Shown here: positions 16,641 to 25,651 of the stretch, piece by piece
Layout of the letters: each line of letters starts with the position of its first letter
How positions within the stretch are numbered: the first letter of the stretch is position 1
DNA from: Flavonifractor sp. An112
GTDB taxonomy: Bacteria; Bacillota; Clostridia; Oscillospirales; Oscillospiraceae
NCBI RefSeq assembly: GCF_002161085.1
Contig: NZ_NFLU01000007.1
Span: 106,098-170,097, forward strand
Direction: 5' to 3'
DNA length: 64,000 nt
Made by a program: the position numbers and the translations under genes
Notes under the pieces: model-generated
Database searches by the model: none
Told to the model about the DNA's origin: nothing
What the model saw: only the letters and a program-made list of their open reading frames with translations

Positions 16641-17594
16641 TCAGATGGTGCTCTGGGATACACCGTCCGCAATCTCGGAGCGGACCTGCTCTATCAGTGC
16701 CTCATAGGCCCGGTCAATACCCTGCATATAGTCGCGCACAAAGTCCCGAAAGCGCTTGCCCTGAGCGTTCAGCGGACGGCGCTTGTGGTAGGCGATGCCG
16801 AAATAGGCCACCGGCGCGCCGTCGGTATAGGGACGGCAGACCACATCGTTGTGCTTGCCCAGCAGCCGCAGTTCCCGGTATTTCACTGACGGTACAATGG
16901 AGATGCAGCGGTTTGCCTCCACCAGGGAGAGCAGCAGTTCCAGGTGCCGCACATCGTAGTCGATGATGGGGTTGTTTCCCATTTTTTCTTCAGCGGCGCA
17001 GAAGGTGGTCCGGTTGACGCGGGAGCCGTCGATGGCCAGGTGCTCGCCCGCCAACTGCTGGCGGCTGATACTCTGGCAGCCGGCCAGAGGATGGGCGCGG
17101 TTGAGCAGCAGCACAAAGTCACACTCGTACAGCCGTTCAAAGGCCAGATCGTCTCCCGGAGGTTCCAGTACGGTGAGGGCCAGGTCTACCTCCTGGCGCT
17201 CCAGCATTGCGGTGACGGAGGGCAGATCGGCACGCTGGTGGTTGAGGCTGATATCCGGATTTTTCAGCAGGAACTGCTGCAGCATGATGGTATCGTCCAC
17301 CATACAGGCAATGGACAGCGCTTCCGGGCGGTCGGCATTGAGATTGCGTACCTCCTGCACGCCTTTTTCCAGGGCGGACAGAGCATGGTCCACATAGTGC
17401 AGGAAGCACTCACCGCTCTGATTCAGAGTGATCTTACCCCTTCTGCGTTCAAACAACGGGACTCCTATCTCCTCCTCCAGCCGGGACAGGGAAGTGCTCA
17501 GATTGGGCTGGGACACAAACATGGTCTCGGCTGCTTTTGACATATTACCCAACTGGGCTACGGCAGAAAAGTACCGAAGCTGTGAAAGTTCCAT
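16641..17594 (-). CDS. LysR family regulator of the catabolic island
   Basis: 317 residues. N-terminal winged helix (1-60: MELSQLRYFSAVAQLGNMSK, then FVSQPNLSTSLSRLE as recognition helix) and a periplasmic-binding-protein-like effector domain. The ATG is preceded by GGAGGAAA on the minus strand. It is divergent from the OFA transporter gene across a 198-bp gap with LysR-type repeats. That is the classical arrangement in which the regulator represses itself and, with inducer, activates the neighbouring catabolic genes. The inducer is probably the imported substrate or a pathway intermediate. Confidence 0.87.
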   Translation of the reverse strand: MELSQLRYFSAVAQLGNMSKAAETMFVSQPNLSTSLSRLEEEIGVPLFERRRGKITLNQSGECFLHYVDHALSALEKGVQEVRNLNADRPEALSIACMVDDTIMLQQFLLKNPDISLNHQRADLPSVTAMLERQEVDLALTVLEPPGDDLAFERLYECDFVLLLNRAHPLAGCQSISRQQLAGEHLAIDGSRVNRTTFCAAEEKMGNNPIIDYDVRHLELLLSLVEANRCISIVPSVKYRELRLLGKHNDVVCRPYTDGAPVAYFGIAYHKRRPLNAQGKRFRDFVRDYMQGIDRAYEALIEQVRSEIADGVSQSTI

Positions 17595-17625
17595 GCCAAG
17601 TTTCCTCCTGGTAAGTATATGAATT

Positions 17626-17682
17626 GTTTATACTGTTGTAAACATTATATATTTTTCAAAAATGCTTGTAAAGCTTATACTG
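17626..17682. promoter_or_regulatory. LysR-type operator region between lysR and the transporter gene
   Basis: GTTTA-N8-TAAAC dyad at 17626-17643, and a second near-palindrome GTAAAGCTTATAC at 17668-17680. TTATACTG occurs at 17628-17635 and again at 17675-17682, and TTGTAAA at 17636 and 17666. Two related dyads in a divergent AT-rich gap are what is expected for the recognition and activation sites of a LysR protein. Confidence 0.6.
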
Positions 17683-17792
17683 ATAATCGCTCCAAGACGA
17701 TCCGGAACGTCAGGCAATGCTACGCAAGAGGGAAGGGCAGGCGGAGCTGTCCGGTTTGCCCAGATGGAATGTGTAAAAAGGAATGTGAAAGT

Positions 17793-19064
17793 ATGGAACA
17801 AACGAAGCGAGGCTTTGGTGCCTGGGGTTGGTTTCTGCTGATCTTCGGTTTGCTGATCTTCTTCAGCAACGGCGGCTTTTTTGCTGACGGCACCAACGTG
17901 ATCTCTCCCGCAGTAGCGGAAAAGTTGAACGTGGATCAAAGTTTGATCCTTACCATGAACTCCATTGCCGGTGTGATTGGTGTTCTGGTGGCCATTGTGG
18001 CCGGCCAGGTGAATCAGCGCATCGGCCCCAGTAAGGTGGCTGCCGGCTGCCTGATTCTGGCGGGCCTGGGTCACATCGCTGCCGGTAACGCCGTGAACGT
18101 GCCCATGTATCTCATCGCCATGTGCTGCGTGGGCGGCGGCCTGAGCGCCGGCTCCTTTGTGGGCATCGGTACCCTGGTGGCCATGTGGTTCCCCAAGAAG
18201 CAGGGCCAGGCCATGAGCGTTGTGGCCATGGGTTCCAATCTGGGCACCATGCTCTTCGTCCCCCTGCTCACCGTGATGGTGGGCGCCATGGGCATCGGCA
18301 CCAGCTCCATGATCTGCGGCATTGTGGCTGTGGTGGTGGGCGTGATCGGCGCCATCCTGCTGCGCAATACCCCCACTGAGCGAGGCCTGTATCCCGATAA
18401 CGTCACTGAGGCCGAGTTCAAGGCTAACTACTCCACCAAGCCCCCCGAGGTTTCCGATGCGGGCTGGACCACCGGCAAGCTGCTGCGGACCAAGGAAGTG
18501 TGGCTGTGTGTGTTTGCCACCGGCCTGCTGATGCTGGTTCAGATGGGTATTATGACCCAGTTGGTTTCACGCAACATGGAGGTGGGCATGGATCTGGGTA
18601 TGGCCACCGGCGTTATGAGCGCCATCGCTGTCATCGGCATCATCGGTTCGGTGATCTTCGGCCGCATCGTGTTTAAACTTGGCATCAAGAAGGCGGGCGT
18701 GCTCACCGGCGTTCTGTACATCATCGCCATGCTGTGTAACGTCAGCGGCATCATGCCTCTGGTGTGGGTGTCCCTGGTGATCATCGGCTTCCTGGGTGCT
18801 GCCGCTCCCAACCTGATGAACTCCGTTCCCGGCTCCGTGTTCGGCCGGGTGGGCTACGCCAAGGTCAACAGCGTGGTGTTCCCCCTGACCAGCATCATCT
18901 TCATGCTCAACTTTGCTGTCAACGGCCTGATCAAGCAGCTGTTCAACAGCCTGAGCGTGGCTTACATCGTTTTCGCGGTACTGGCCTTTATTTCCATCCT
19001 GCTGATTCTGGCTCTGCAGGATCACAAGTATGACCAGGACTACATGGCCGCCCATAAAAAGTGA
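17793..19064 (+). CDS. OFA-family MFS transporter (first)
   Basis: 423 residues from ATG 17793 (AAGGA 10 nt upstream); reading further upstream would run through the LysR operators. Twelve membrane helices with a cytoplasmic loop in the middle. The first helix region (WFLLIFGLLIFFSNGGFFADG) and the GSFVGIGTLVAMWFPKKQGQAM segment are typical of the oxalate/formate antiporter family, which moves carboxylates. As first gene after the LysR operators it probably imports the substrate of the island or exports an acid end product. Confidence 0.82.
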   Translation: MEQTKRGFGAWGWFLLIFGLLIFFSNGGFFADGTNVISPAVAEKLNVDQSLILTMNSIAGVIGVLVAIVAGQVNQRIGPSKVAAGCLILAGLGHIAAGNAVNVPMYLIAMCCVGGGLSAGSFVGIGTLVAMWFPKKQGQAMSVVAMGSNLGTMLFVPLLTVMVGAMGIGTSSMICGIVAVVVGVIGAILLRNTPTERGLYPDNVTEAEFKANYSTKPPEVSDAGWTTGKLLRTKEVWLCVFATGLLMLVQMGIMTQLVSRNMEVGMDLGMATGVMSAIAVIGIIGSVIFGRIVFKLGIKKAGVLTGVLYIIAMLCNVSGIMPLVWVSLVIIGFLGAAAPNLMNSVPGSVFGRVGYAKVNSVVFPLTSIIFMLNFAVNGLIKQLFNSLSVAYIVFAVLAFISILLILALQDHKYDQDYMAAHKK

Positions 19065-19093
19065 GCGGTCCAAATACAAAAGGAGGTAACCCT

Positions 19094-20371
19094 ATGAGCA
19101 AGAACTCTACTGTAGCCCTTGCCCACGGCATGGACGTTCAGGAAAATGTAACCCGCGTCTTTGATATGCTGGGCGGCGTCACCAACCTCATCAAGCCCAA
19201 CACCACCGTAATTCTCAAGCCCAACGCCGGCCACGCGGCTCCCCCCGAGTTTGCCGTGTGTACCCACCCCGAGACCGTCCGCGCCGTGATCCACGAGGTG
19301 CGCAAGGCCAATCCCAAGCGCATCGTCATTGCCGAGTCCGCCGCTGTGGGCTGCGATACCATGGAGTGCTACGAGGCCTGCGGCATCGCCAAGATGGCTG
19401 CCGAGGAGGGCGTTGAGCTCTACGACATCAAGCGGGAGAAGGACCTGATCAATGTTGCCGTCCGGGACTACCGCTCCAATATCAGCCATGTGAAACTGCC
19501 CCGGCTGCTGCTGGAGGCCGAGCACATCATCAACCTGCCCATCCTGAAGGCCCACGCCAGCATGGTGTTCTCCGGCGCTCTGAAGAACATCAAGGGTGTG
19601 GTGCAGGATCAGGTCCACACCACCATGCACCGCCAGAACCTGACCATGGCCATGATGGATGTGTGGAGCGTCTGCCGGCCCGACCTGAACATCATGGACG
19701 TGATGAGCGCTGCCAGCGGCTACTCTCCCCACACTCCCACTCCCATTGAGCTGGACTGTGTCATGGGTTCCAAGGATCCCGTGGCCCTGGACCGCATCGC
19801 CTGCGAGCTGGTGGGCATCGATCCCGACGGCGTGAGCTACTTCAAGGTCGCCGATGAGGTGGGCCTGGGCACCACCAACCCCGATAACATTGAGGTTGTG
19901 GGCGATAAGCTGGCCGATTGCAGCAAGAAGATGTGGGTCCCCTACCTGGAGGACATCCGCAACCGCTGGCCCGAGTATGACGTCCACTGCGACGGCGCCT
20001 GCTCCAGCTGCCAGGCTCTGCTCACCCTGAACATGGAGACCCTGAAGGCCATCGGCATCTACGATGAGAACAAGGGCATGACCGTTGTGGCCGGCTGCGA
20101 CAACAAGCTGGATCCCAACACCCCCGACAAGCAGATCATCCTCCACGGCAACTGTACCCGCCGGCATCTGAAGGAGCATCCCGATGCCTACTTCCTGCCC
20201 GGCTGCCCCCCCGGAGAGGGTTCCCTGTACATGACCGTTGTCCGCAAGGAGCCTGTCACCGGCCAGCCCGAGCTGATGCCCTGGATCCGCCAGCGCATGG
20301 AAGACGACGCTCCCGCCTGGCGTGGCTATGTTGAGAAAGAGGCCGAGAAGTTCTATGGAAGCAACAAATAA
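19094..20371 (+). CDS. DUF362 domain protein
   Basis: 425 residues; ATG 19094 is 7 nt after AGGAGG. The DUF362 core covers about 40-260 (VILKPNAGHAAPP; HIINLPILKAHASMVFSGALKN). The C-terminal 120 residues carry a cysteine set: CDGACSSCQ, VAGCDNK, HGNCTRR and PGCPPGEG, which could hold an iron-sulfur cluster or another metal. DUF362 proteins have no agreed function; several sit beside redox or anaerobic catabolic genes. Here the protein lies between transporter and dehydrogenase in a LysR-controlled unit. A role in a reductive step of ring metabolism is possible but unproven. Confidence 0.72.
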   Translation: MSKNSTVALAHGMDVQENVTRVFDMLGGVTNLIKPNTTVILKPNAGHAAPPEFAVCTHPETVRAVIHEVRKANPKRIVIAESAAVGCDTMECYEACGIAKMAAEEGVELYDIKREKDLINVAVRDYRSNISHVKLPRLLLEAEHIINLPILKAHASMVFSGALKNIKGVVQDQVHTTMHRQNLTMAMMDVWSVCRPDLNIMDVMSAASGYSPHTPTPIELDCVMGSKDPVALDRIACELVGIDPDGVSYFKVADEVGLGTTNPDNIEVVGDKLADCSKKMWVPYLEDIRNRWPEYDVHCDGACSSCQALLTLNMETLKAIGIYDENKGMTVVAGCDNKLDPNTPDKQIILHGNCTRRHLKEHPDAYFLPGCPPGEGSLYMTVVRKEPVTGQPELMPWIRQRMEDDAPAWRGYVEKEAEKFYGSNK

Positions 20372-20639
20372 TAATCAGGGCTATGTGTTCCTGGGGAACG
20401 CCCCGGAACTGATGAAGCTGCTGGAGGATATCTTTACCGACGAATTCATGCAGCGGAACACCCGCTTTGAGAACTTTGACGGGTTCAAATTCTCCAGTGC
20501 GGTGATGGTCAACTGGAAGGCGGATACCATCGTCTATGCGCCCCTTCTGCTGGACAGCTTTGTCAAGGAGAGCACCCAGTTTTCCAACTGGGACGAGATG
20601 GTGCGCGCCGCCACCAGCCTGCGCTATCACTGCAGCTGA
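20355..20639 (+). CDS. Small conserved protein of the catabolic island
   Basis: 94 residues from ATG 20355, overlapping the DUF362 gene by 17 nt with GAGAAG as ribosome site, hence translationally coupled. It is acidic, has no membrane segment, and shows no motif I recognise (LGNAPELMKLLEDIFTDEFM; VMVNWKADTIVYAPLLLDSF). The overlap suggests its product works with the DUF362 protein, for example as a small subunit or chaperone. Confidence 0.65.
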   Translation: MEATNNNQGYVFLGNAPELMKLLEDIFTDEFMQRNTRFENFDGFKFSSAVMVNWKADTIVYAPLLLDSFVKESTQFSNWDEMVRAATSLRYHCS

Positions 20640-20651
20640 GAGCGGGGAAGG

Positions 20652-20877
20652 GGAGGCCTGAACCCGTTCGGATACAGGCCTCCGCTATAATTCCACAGAT
20701 GTTCTGCCGGGGCGGGATGGGATCACGCCCCGGCAGGGCGCAGGGCTTTGAAGTCCAAGAACGGGACGCCCTGCGCGGGAACAGAGTCAGCTTGCCCTGA
20801 AAGAGTGTCTTTCCAGGGCTCTGACTCTATTCTCGAACCTGGGTCCCAACGGACCGCCGGCGCCAGCACGCCGCCGG
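20652..20877 (+). ncRNA. Structured leader or intercistronic RNA region
   Basis: The 268 bp between the small protein gene and the dehydrogenase hold no ORF but a chain of hairpins: 9 bp (20652-20660/20675-20683); 10 bp (20705-20714/20726-20735); 9 bp (20738-20746/20768-20776); a long imperfect stem of 8+6+5 bp (20783-20804/20808-20828); 5 bp (20842-20846/20851-20855); 6 bp (20857-20862/20872-20877). A perfect TATAAT stands at 20686-20691, so transcription might restart here, though no -35 is seen. None of the hairpins is followed by a T-run. Could be a cis-regulatory RNA or an mRNA-stabilising element. Confidence 0.55.
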
Positions 20878-20907
20878 GTTACACAGTGAAAGGAGCTAGA
20901 TTTACAT

Positions 20908-21870
20908 ATGAAACCGGAAGAGATCAAGCGAGTGGCCTGTGTGGGCGGCGGTGTGATCGGTTCCAGCTGGGCAATTCAGTTTGCCATGAAGGGCCTGGAT
21001 GTGGTTCTGTACGATATCAATGACGAGCAGCTGGCCAAGAGTCAGGCTCAGATGCACAAGAGCCTGGATGCCCTGGAGCAGTTCAAGGCAGTGACACCCC
21101 AGCGGCGGCAGGAGATCGCCGACCGGGTGAAGCTGACCACCTCCATGGAAGAGGCGGTGAAGAACGCCCAGTTCATCCAGGAGAGCGGCCCTGAGCGGCT
21201 GGAGATCAAGCGGTCTATCCTGGCCCAGGTGGAGGAGTATGCTTCCGCCGACGCCATCTATGCCAGCTCCACCTCCGGCCTGTTGGTCAGTGATATTGCA
21301 GCCCAGGCGGCTCACCCGGAGCGGTGCGTGGGTGCCCACCCCTACAATCCCCCTCACCTGATTCCCCTGGTGGAGCTGACCTCCGGCGACAAGACCGATC
21401 CGGAGCTGCTCCAGCTGGCCTACGACTTCTATCAGTCCATCGGCAAGGAGGCGGTGCTGCTGCGCAAGGAGTGCCCCGGCTTTATTGCCAACCGGCTCCA
21501 GCTGGCCCTTTACCGTGAGGTGCAGGATCTGGTCATGCGGGGCGTGTGCTCCGTAGAGGACGCAGATAAGGCCCTGGTATACGGCCCCGGCCTGCGCTGG
21601 GCCATCTTCGGCCACAACATGATCATGCAGCTGGGCAACCCCGGCGGCCTCACCGGTATGGTGCAGATGCTGGGCAACTCCGGCGACCGCTGGCTGGCTG
21701 ACATGGCCTCCTGGACCCATCAGCCCGATAACTGGGCCGAGGTGGCTCAGCCTGGTGTGGATAAGGAGATGGCCAATTTCCCCGATCACATCGGCCACAC
21801 CAATGAGGACTGCGCCAAGTATCGGGATCAGATGCTCATTGAGCTGCTGAAACTCCACCGCAAGCTGTAA
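20908..21870 (+). CDS. 3-hydroxyacyl-CoA dehydrogenase family protein (carnitine-dehydrogenase-like)
   Basis: 320 residues; AAAGGAG precedes ATG 20908. NAD-binding VGGGVIGSSWAIQFA (12-26) starts the Rossmann domain; the catalytic His lies in GAHPYNPPHLIPLVE (~140-155); PGFIANRLQ (~190) begins the C-terminal helical domain. The Pro-Pro-His version of that motif is seen in L-carnitine and L-gulonate dehydrogenases, which oxidise free 3-hydroxy acids rather than CoA esters. Beside a BKACE gene the expected reaction is oxidation of a 3-hydroxy acid to a 3-oxo acid that the BKACE then cleaves. 3-hydroxy-5-oxohexanoate to triacetate is one candidate; carnitine to dehydrocarnitine is the alternative. 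Confidence 0.8.
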   Translation: MKPEEIKRVACVGGGVIGSSWAIQFAMKGLDVVLYDINDEQLAKSQAQMHKSLDALEQFKAVTPQRRQEIADRVKLTTSMEEAVKNAQFIQESGPERLEIKRSILAQVEEYASADAIYASSTSGLLVSDIAAQAAHPERCVGAHPYNPPHLIPLVELTSGDKTDPELLQLAYDFYQSIGKEAVLLRKECPGFIANRLQLALYREVQDLVMRGVCSVEDADKALVYGPGLRWAIFGHNMIMQLGNPGGLTGMVQMLGNSGDRWLADMASWTHQPDNWAEVAQPGVDKEMANFPDHIGHTNEDCAKYRDQMLIELLKLHRKL

Positions 21871-21881
21871 GAGGAGGTTTC

Positions 21882-23111
21882 ATGGCTTTCCCGAAGGATT
21901 TTACCGCGTTTACCCGGCGGCGCTGGGTCTGTCTCATTTCCGCCATGGTGATCTGTGTCTGCGCCGGCTTCGGCTACGCCTGGAGCGTGCTGCAAAACCC
22001 CATTGTGACTCGTTTCGGCTGGGCTGACTCCGGCGTGGCCCTGGCCTATACCATTACGGTACTGTGTTCCACCATGGCGCCTCTGATCTTCGGCGGACTG
22101 ATCCGCCGTATGTCCACCCGGGCCGGTGTGATCGTAGGTGCGATTCTCTTCGGCGGCGGACTGCTGCTGACGGGATGGATGAACCAGATTTGGCAGCTCT
22201 ATCTGTTTTACGGTGTGATCTCCGGACTGGGCGTAGGTTTCATCTACCCCAGCATGATGGCCTATGTGGTGCGCCTCTTCCCGGACCGATCCGGACTGGC
22301 CTCCGGACTGGGCACCGCCGCCTACGGCTCAGGCGCCATTTTGTGGGCCCCTACCGCCGCGGCGCTGATGGAGGGTGTGGGCATGGACCGGGCCTTTCAG
22401 GTGCTGGGCATCCTCTTTGCCGTAATTATTTTGGTCGGCTCCCTGCTTCTGATTGATCCGCCCGAGGGTTTTCAGGCCGCTATGGCGCCCAAGAGCAGGG
22501 GGGAGCAGGGAGGGGCCGCCGACCTGAGACGGGGCCAGATGGTGCGTACCGGAACCTTCTGGAAGATGGTTGTGGTGTTCACCTGCGGCCTGGTGGCCGG
22601 CGTCATCGTCATCAGCCAGGCATCTCCCATCCTCCAGCAGTCCCTGGGCTATTCCTCCTCCAGAGCGGCCCTTTTCGTCAGCGTGTTTGCCGCCTGCAAC
22701 ATGGCCGGGCGCTTCCTGTGGGGCAGCCTGTCGGACAAGCTGGGACTGGTCAATACCGCTGGTGCGGTCTTTGTGCTGTGCATCCTGTCCATGGGCCTGC
22801 TGGCCGTGGTGGGGCAGGAGGTGTTGGTGCTGGTGCTGATGGGCGTGGCGGCCTCCTGCTATGGCGGCCTGGCCTCCATCCTCACACCCCTCACCGCCCG
22901 GATGTTCGGCCCCCGGTACATCACGGAAAACTACGGTGTGATGTATGTGGTGTTCGGTCTGGCCAGCCTGATCGGGCCCAGTTTGGCCACTACCTTTAAA
23001 ACCATGGGAGGGGGAAGCTATACCGGAGCCTATGTCACTGCCGCGGTGCTGGCAGCGGTGGGCCTGGTCCTCTCCCGATTCCTGAAACCTGTGTCCCGCA
23101 AAGGAGAATGA
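21882..23111 (+). CDS. OFA-like MFS transporter (second)
   Basis: 409 residues, twelve hydrophobic segments. The N-terminus has RRRWVCLISAMVICVCAGFGYAW-type features, and SGLGVGFIYPSMMAYVVRLFPD is the family loop. GAGGAGG precedes the ATG, and the gene follows the dehydrogenase by 11 nt. A second carboxylate carrier in one operon suggests either substrate/product exchange or two different substrates. Confidence 0.82.
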   Translation: MAFPKDFTAFTRRRWVCLISAMVICVCAGFGYAWSVLQNPIVTRFGWADSGVALAYTITVLCSTMAPLIFGGLIRRMSTRAGVIVGAILFGGGLLLTGWMNQIWQLYLFYGVISGLGVGFIYPSMMAYVVRLFPDRSGLASGLGTAAYGSGAILWAPTAAALMEGVGMDRAFQVLGILFAVIILVGSLLLIDPPEGFQAAMAPKSRGEQGGAADLRRGQMVRTGTFWKMVVVFTCGLVAGVIVISQASPILQQSLGYSSSRAALFVSVFAACNMAGRFLWGSLSDKLGLVNTAGAVFVLCILSMGLLAVVGQEVLVLVLMGVAASCYGGLASILTPLTARMFGPRYITENYGVMYVVFGLASLIGPSLATTFKTMGGGSYTGAYVTAAVLAAVGLVLSRFLKPVSRKGE

Positions 23112-23112
23112 T

Positions 23113-23766
23113 ATGGAACTAAGTAAAGTACGTACCATGGAGCAGATCATCGCCAGCTTCAAGGACGGCCAGACCATCGCCATCGGCGGCCAGACCAATC
23201 ACTATATGCCGGAACGGCTGATTGATTGTGTGCTGGAGAGCGGGGCCAAGCATCTGACGGTGTACTCCATCGATTCCAGCGACCCCGGCATGGGCATCAG
23301 CCGCATCATTGAGGCCGGGCGGGTGGACAAAATGATCACCACCCATGTGGGGACCAATCCCCGTACCAACGCCCGTATTCAGGACGGCTCCCTGAAGGCC
23401 GAGCTTATCCCCATGGGTACCTTCATCGAGCGCATCCGCTGCGGCGGCATGGGCCTGGGAGGCGTGCTCACCAAGACCGGCCTGGGTACCGTGGTGGAGG
23501 AGGGCAAGCAGATCATCGAGGTCGATGGTCAGAAGTACCTGCTGGAGACCGCCCTCCACGCCGACGTGGCGCTGACCCGCTGCCGGAAGGCCGATCCTCT
23601 GGGCAATCTGGCCTATCGGGGCAGCAGCGGCCATGCTTCCCATCCGGTCATTGCCACCTGTGCCGACCTGTCCATCGTGGAGTGCGATCACTTCTGCGAC
23701 CTGGGTGAGATCGGCCCGGATGAAGTAAAGGTGCCCGGTATGTTCGTGGACATGATTCTGGTGTAA
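23113..23766 (+). CDS. CoA-transferase subunit A (acetoacetate type)
   Basis: 217 residues, family I CoA-transferase alpha subunit (AtoD/ScoA/CtfA type): KDGQTIAIGGQ near 18 stands for the CoA-binding glycine loop, and the GGVLTKTGLGTVVEEGK segment near 117 is typical. It starts 1 nt after the transporter stop. With the next gene it moves CoA between acyl-CoA and a 3-oxo acid such as acetoacetate. That activation is what would be needed to feed acetoacetate released by the BKACE into the thiolase. Confidence 0.87.
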   Translation: MELSKVRTMEQIIASFKDGQTIAIGGQTNHYMPERLIDCVLESGAKHLTVYSIDSSDPGMGISRIIEAGRVDKMITTHVGTNPRTNARIQDGSLKAELIPMGTFIERIRCGGMGLGGVLTKTGLGTVVEEGKQIIEVDGQKYLLETALHADVALTRCRKADPLGNLAYRGSSGHASHPVIATCADLSIVECDHFCDLGEIGPDEVKVPGMFVDMILV

Positions 23767-23779
23767 GGAGGGGGAGCAG

Positions 23780-24430
23780 ATGGACAACAGAAACTTTATC
23801 GCCAAGCGGGCTGCTGCCTACTTCAAACCCGGCGACGTGGTCAACCTGGGCATCGGTATCCCCAGCCTCTGCGGCAGCTATGCCGCCGAAGGGGTTCTGT
23901 TCCAGAGCGAGAACGGCTTTATCGGCATCGGCGCCACGGTGAATGAGGGCCTGATGATGAACGAGCGGTTCGTCAATGCCGGCGGCGTAAACTTTATCCC
24001 TGTCCCTGGCGCCAGCGCCTTCGATGTGGCCATGTCCTTCGGTGTCATCCGGTCCGGTCGGCTGGCTGCCACCGTGCTGGGCGGCCTTCAGGTATCCGCC
24101 AACGGTGATCTGGCCAACTGGGCCTCTCCCGGCCGGGCCTTCGGCATGGGAGGCGCCATGGACCTGTGCAACGGCGCCCGGAAGGTGATTGTGGCCATGG
24201 ATCTGGTGGCTAAAAACGGTGCGCCCAAGGTGGTGAACCAGTGCACCATGCCCCTCACTGCCATCCACTGCGTGGACCACATCGTTACCGACCGCTGTGT
24301 CATCAACGTGACCCCGGAGGGTCTGGTGCTGGCCGAGATCCGCAAGGGCCATACCGTGAAAGAAATTCAGGCCGCTGTGGAGCCTAAGCTTCTGGTGGCC
24401 CCTGATCTGATTGTAATGGAGGAAGATTGA
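23780..24430 (+). CDS. CoA-transferase subunit B (acetoacetate type)
   Basis: 216 residues, beta subunit with the catalytic Glu in SENGFIGIG (Glu44) and the GIGIPSL loop near 24-30. GGAGGG precedes the ATG, 13 nt after subunit A. The size and motifs fit AtoA/ScoB/CtfB. Sequence alone does not settle whether acetate, butyrate or succinate is the CoA donor partner. Confidence 0.87.
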   Translation: MDNRNFIAKRAAAYFKPGDVVNLGIGIPSLCGSYAAEGVLFQSENGFIGIGATVNEGLMMNERFVNAGGVNFIPVPGASAFDVAMSFGVIRSGRLAATVLGGLQVSANGDLANWASPGRAFGMGGAMDLCNGARKVIVAMDLVAKNGAPKVVNQCTMPLTAIHCVDHIVTDRCVINVTPEGLVLAEIRKGHTVKEIQAAVEPKLLVAPDLIVMEED

Positions 24431-24431
24431 T

Positions 24432-25604
24432 ATGGCAAAACCGCTGAGCAAAACAGTGGTCGTGGCCTACGGCCGCTCCGCTGTAGCTAAATCCGGTAAG
24501 AAGGGCGCTCTGCGTCAGCTTCATCCCATCGACATGGGCGGCCTGGTGCTGAAGGGTGTTATGGAGAAGATCCACCAGCTGGACCCCGCTCTGGTGGAGG
24601 ATGTGATCCTGGGCTGCGCCATCCCCGAGGCCAAACAGGGCCTGAACCCCGCCCGCCTGGTGGCTGCCCGGGCCGGACTGCCCTACACCGCCTGCGGCCT
24701 CACCGTGGACCGCTTCTGCTCCTCCTCTCTCCAGGCTGTGGCCCTGGCTGCCTGGCAGATCGAGGCCGGACAGGCCGACTGCATCGTGGCCGGCGGCATT
24801 GAGTCCATGACCGCTCTGCCCATGACGCTGGACCGCAGCGGGGACATGAACCCCTGGCTGCTGGAGCACGACCCCAATCAGTATATCTCCAACGGCGAGA
24901 CCGCTGAGAATGTGGCTGAGAAGTACAACGTCACCCGGGAGGAGATGGACGCTCTGGCCCTGGCCAGCCATCAGAAGGCAGCCCATGCCCAGGACGCCGG
25001 CTACTTTGACGATCAGATTATCCCTCTGCCCGGCGTGGATGCCGAGGGCAATCCCATCGTCTTTGACAAGGACCAGGGCATCCGCCGTGACACCAGCATG
25101 GAGAAGATGGCTTCCATGAAGCCCTGCTTCCGGGAGAATGGCCGGGTCACCGCCGCCACCTCTTCCCAGACCAGCGACGGCGCTGCCTTCCTGGTGCTCA
25201 TGAGCCGGGACAAGGCCGCTGAGCTGGGCATCAAGCCTCTGGCCTCCTTCCTGGGCTTCTGCGTGGGCGGTCTGGACCCCGCCTATATGGGTCTGGGTCC
25301 CATCTACGCCGTGCCCAAGGTGATGGAGTATACTGGCCTCACCGTGAACGATATGGACGTGATCGAGCTCAACGAGGCCTTTGCCGCCCAGGTCAGCCCC
25401 TGCATCAAGGAGCTGGGCATGGATCCCGCCAAGGTCAACCCCAACGGCGGCGCCATGGCTCTGGGTCATCCTCTGGGCGCTACCGGCGCGGTACTGTCCT
25501 GCAAGGCCATCTCTGAGCTGCACCGCACCGGCGGCAAGTACGCCCTGGTGACCATGTGCATTGCCGGCGGCATGGGCGCGGCCGGTATCTTCAAAGCGGA
25601 ATAA
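24432..25604 (+). CDS. Thiolase (acetyl-CoA C-acyltransferase)
   Basis: 390 residues. Nucleophile Cys96 in VDRFCSSSLQA, catalytic His in GGAMALGHPLGATG (~340-353), and second Cys in CIAGGMGAAG (~379). It starts 1 nt after the CoA-transferase. It can split acetoacetyl-CoA or a longer 3-oxoacyl-CoA with CoA into acetyl-CoA units, the last step of the proposed route; in reverse it could start butyrate synthesis. No hydroxybutyryl-CoA dehydrogenase/crotonase/butyryl-CoA dehydrogenase set is adjacent, so the catabolic direction is favoured. Confidence 0.88.
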   Translation: MAKPLSKTVVVAYGRSAVAKSGKKGALRQLHPIDMGGLVLKGVMEKIHQLDPALVEDVILGCAIPEAKQGLNPARLVAARAGLPYTACGLTVDRFCSSSLQAVALAAWQIEAGQADCIVAGGIESMTALPMTLDRSGDMNPWLLEHDPNQYISNGETAENVAEKYNVTREEMDALALASHQKAAHAQDAGYFDDQIIPLPGVDAEGNPIVFDKDQGIRRDTSMEKMASMKPCFRENGRVTAATSSQTSDGAAFLVLMSRDKAAELGIKPLASFLGFCVGGLDPAYMGLGPIYAVPKVMEYTGLTVNDMDVIELNEAFAAQVSPCIKELGMDPAKVNPNGGAMALGHPLGATGAVLSCKAISELHRTGGKYALVTMCIAGGMGAAGIFKAE

Positions 25605-25651
25605 ATTGACACAACAATTATTATATTGACCATTTTATGGAGGTATTGATT

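Noticed and set aside
20641..20890. T-box or terminator-type riboswitch
   Set aside because: No T-box consensus and no T-run after any stem.
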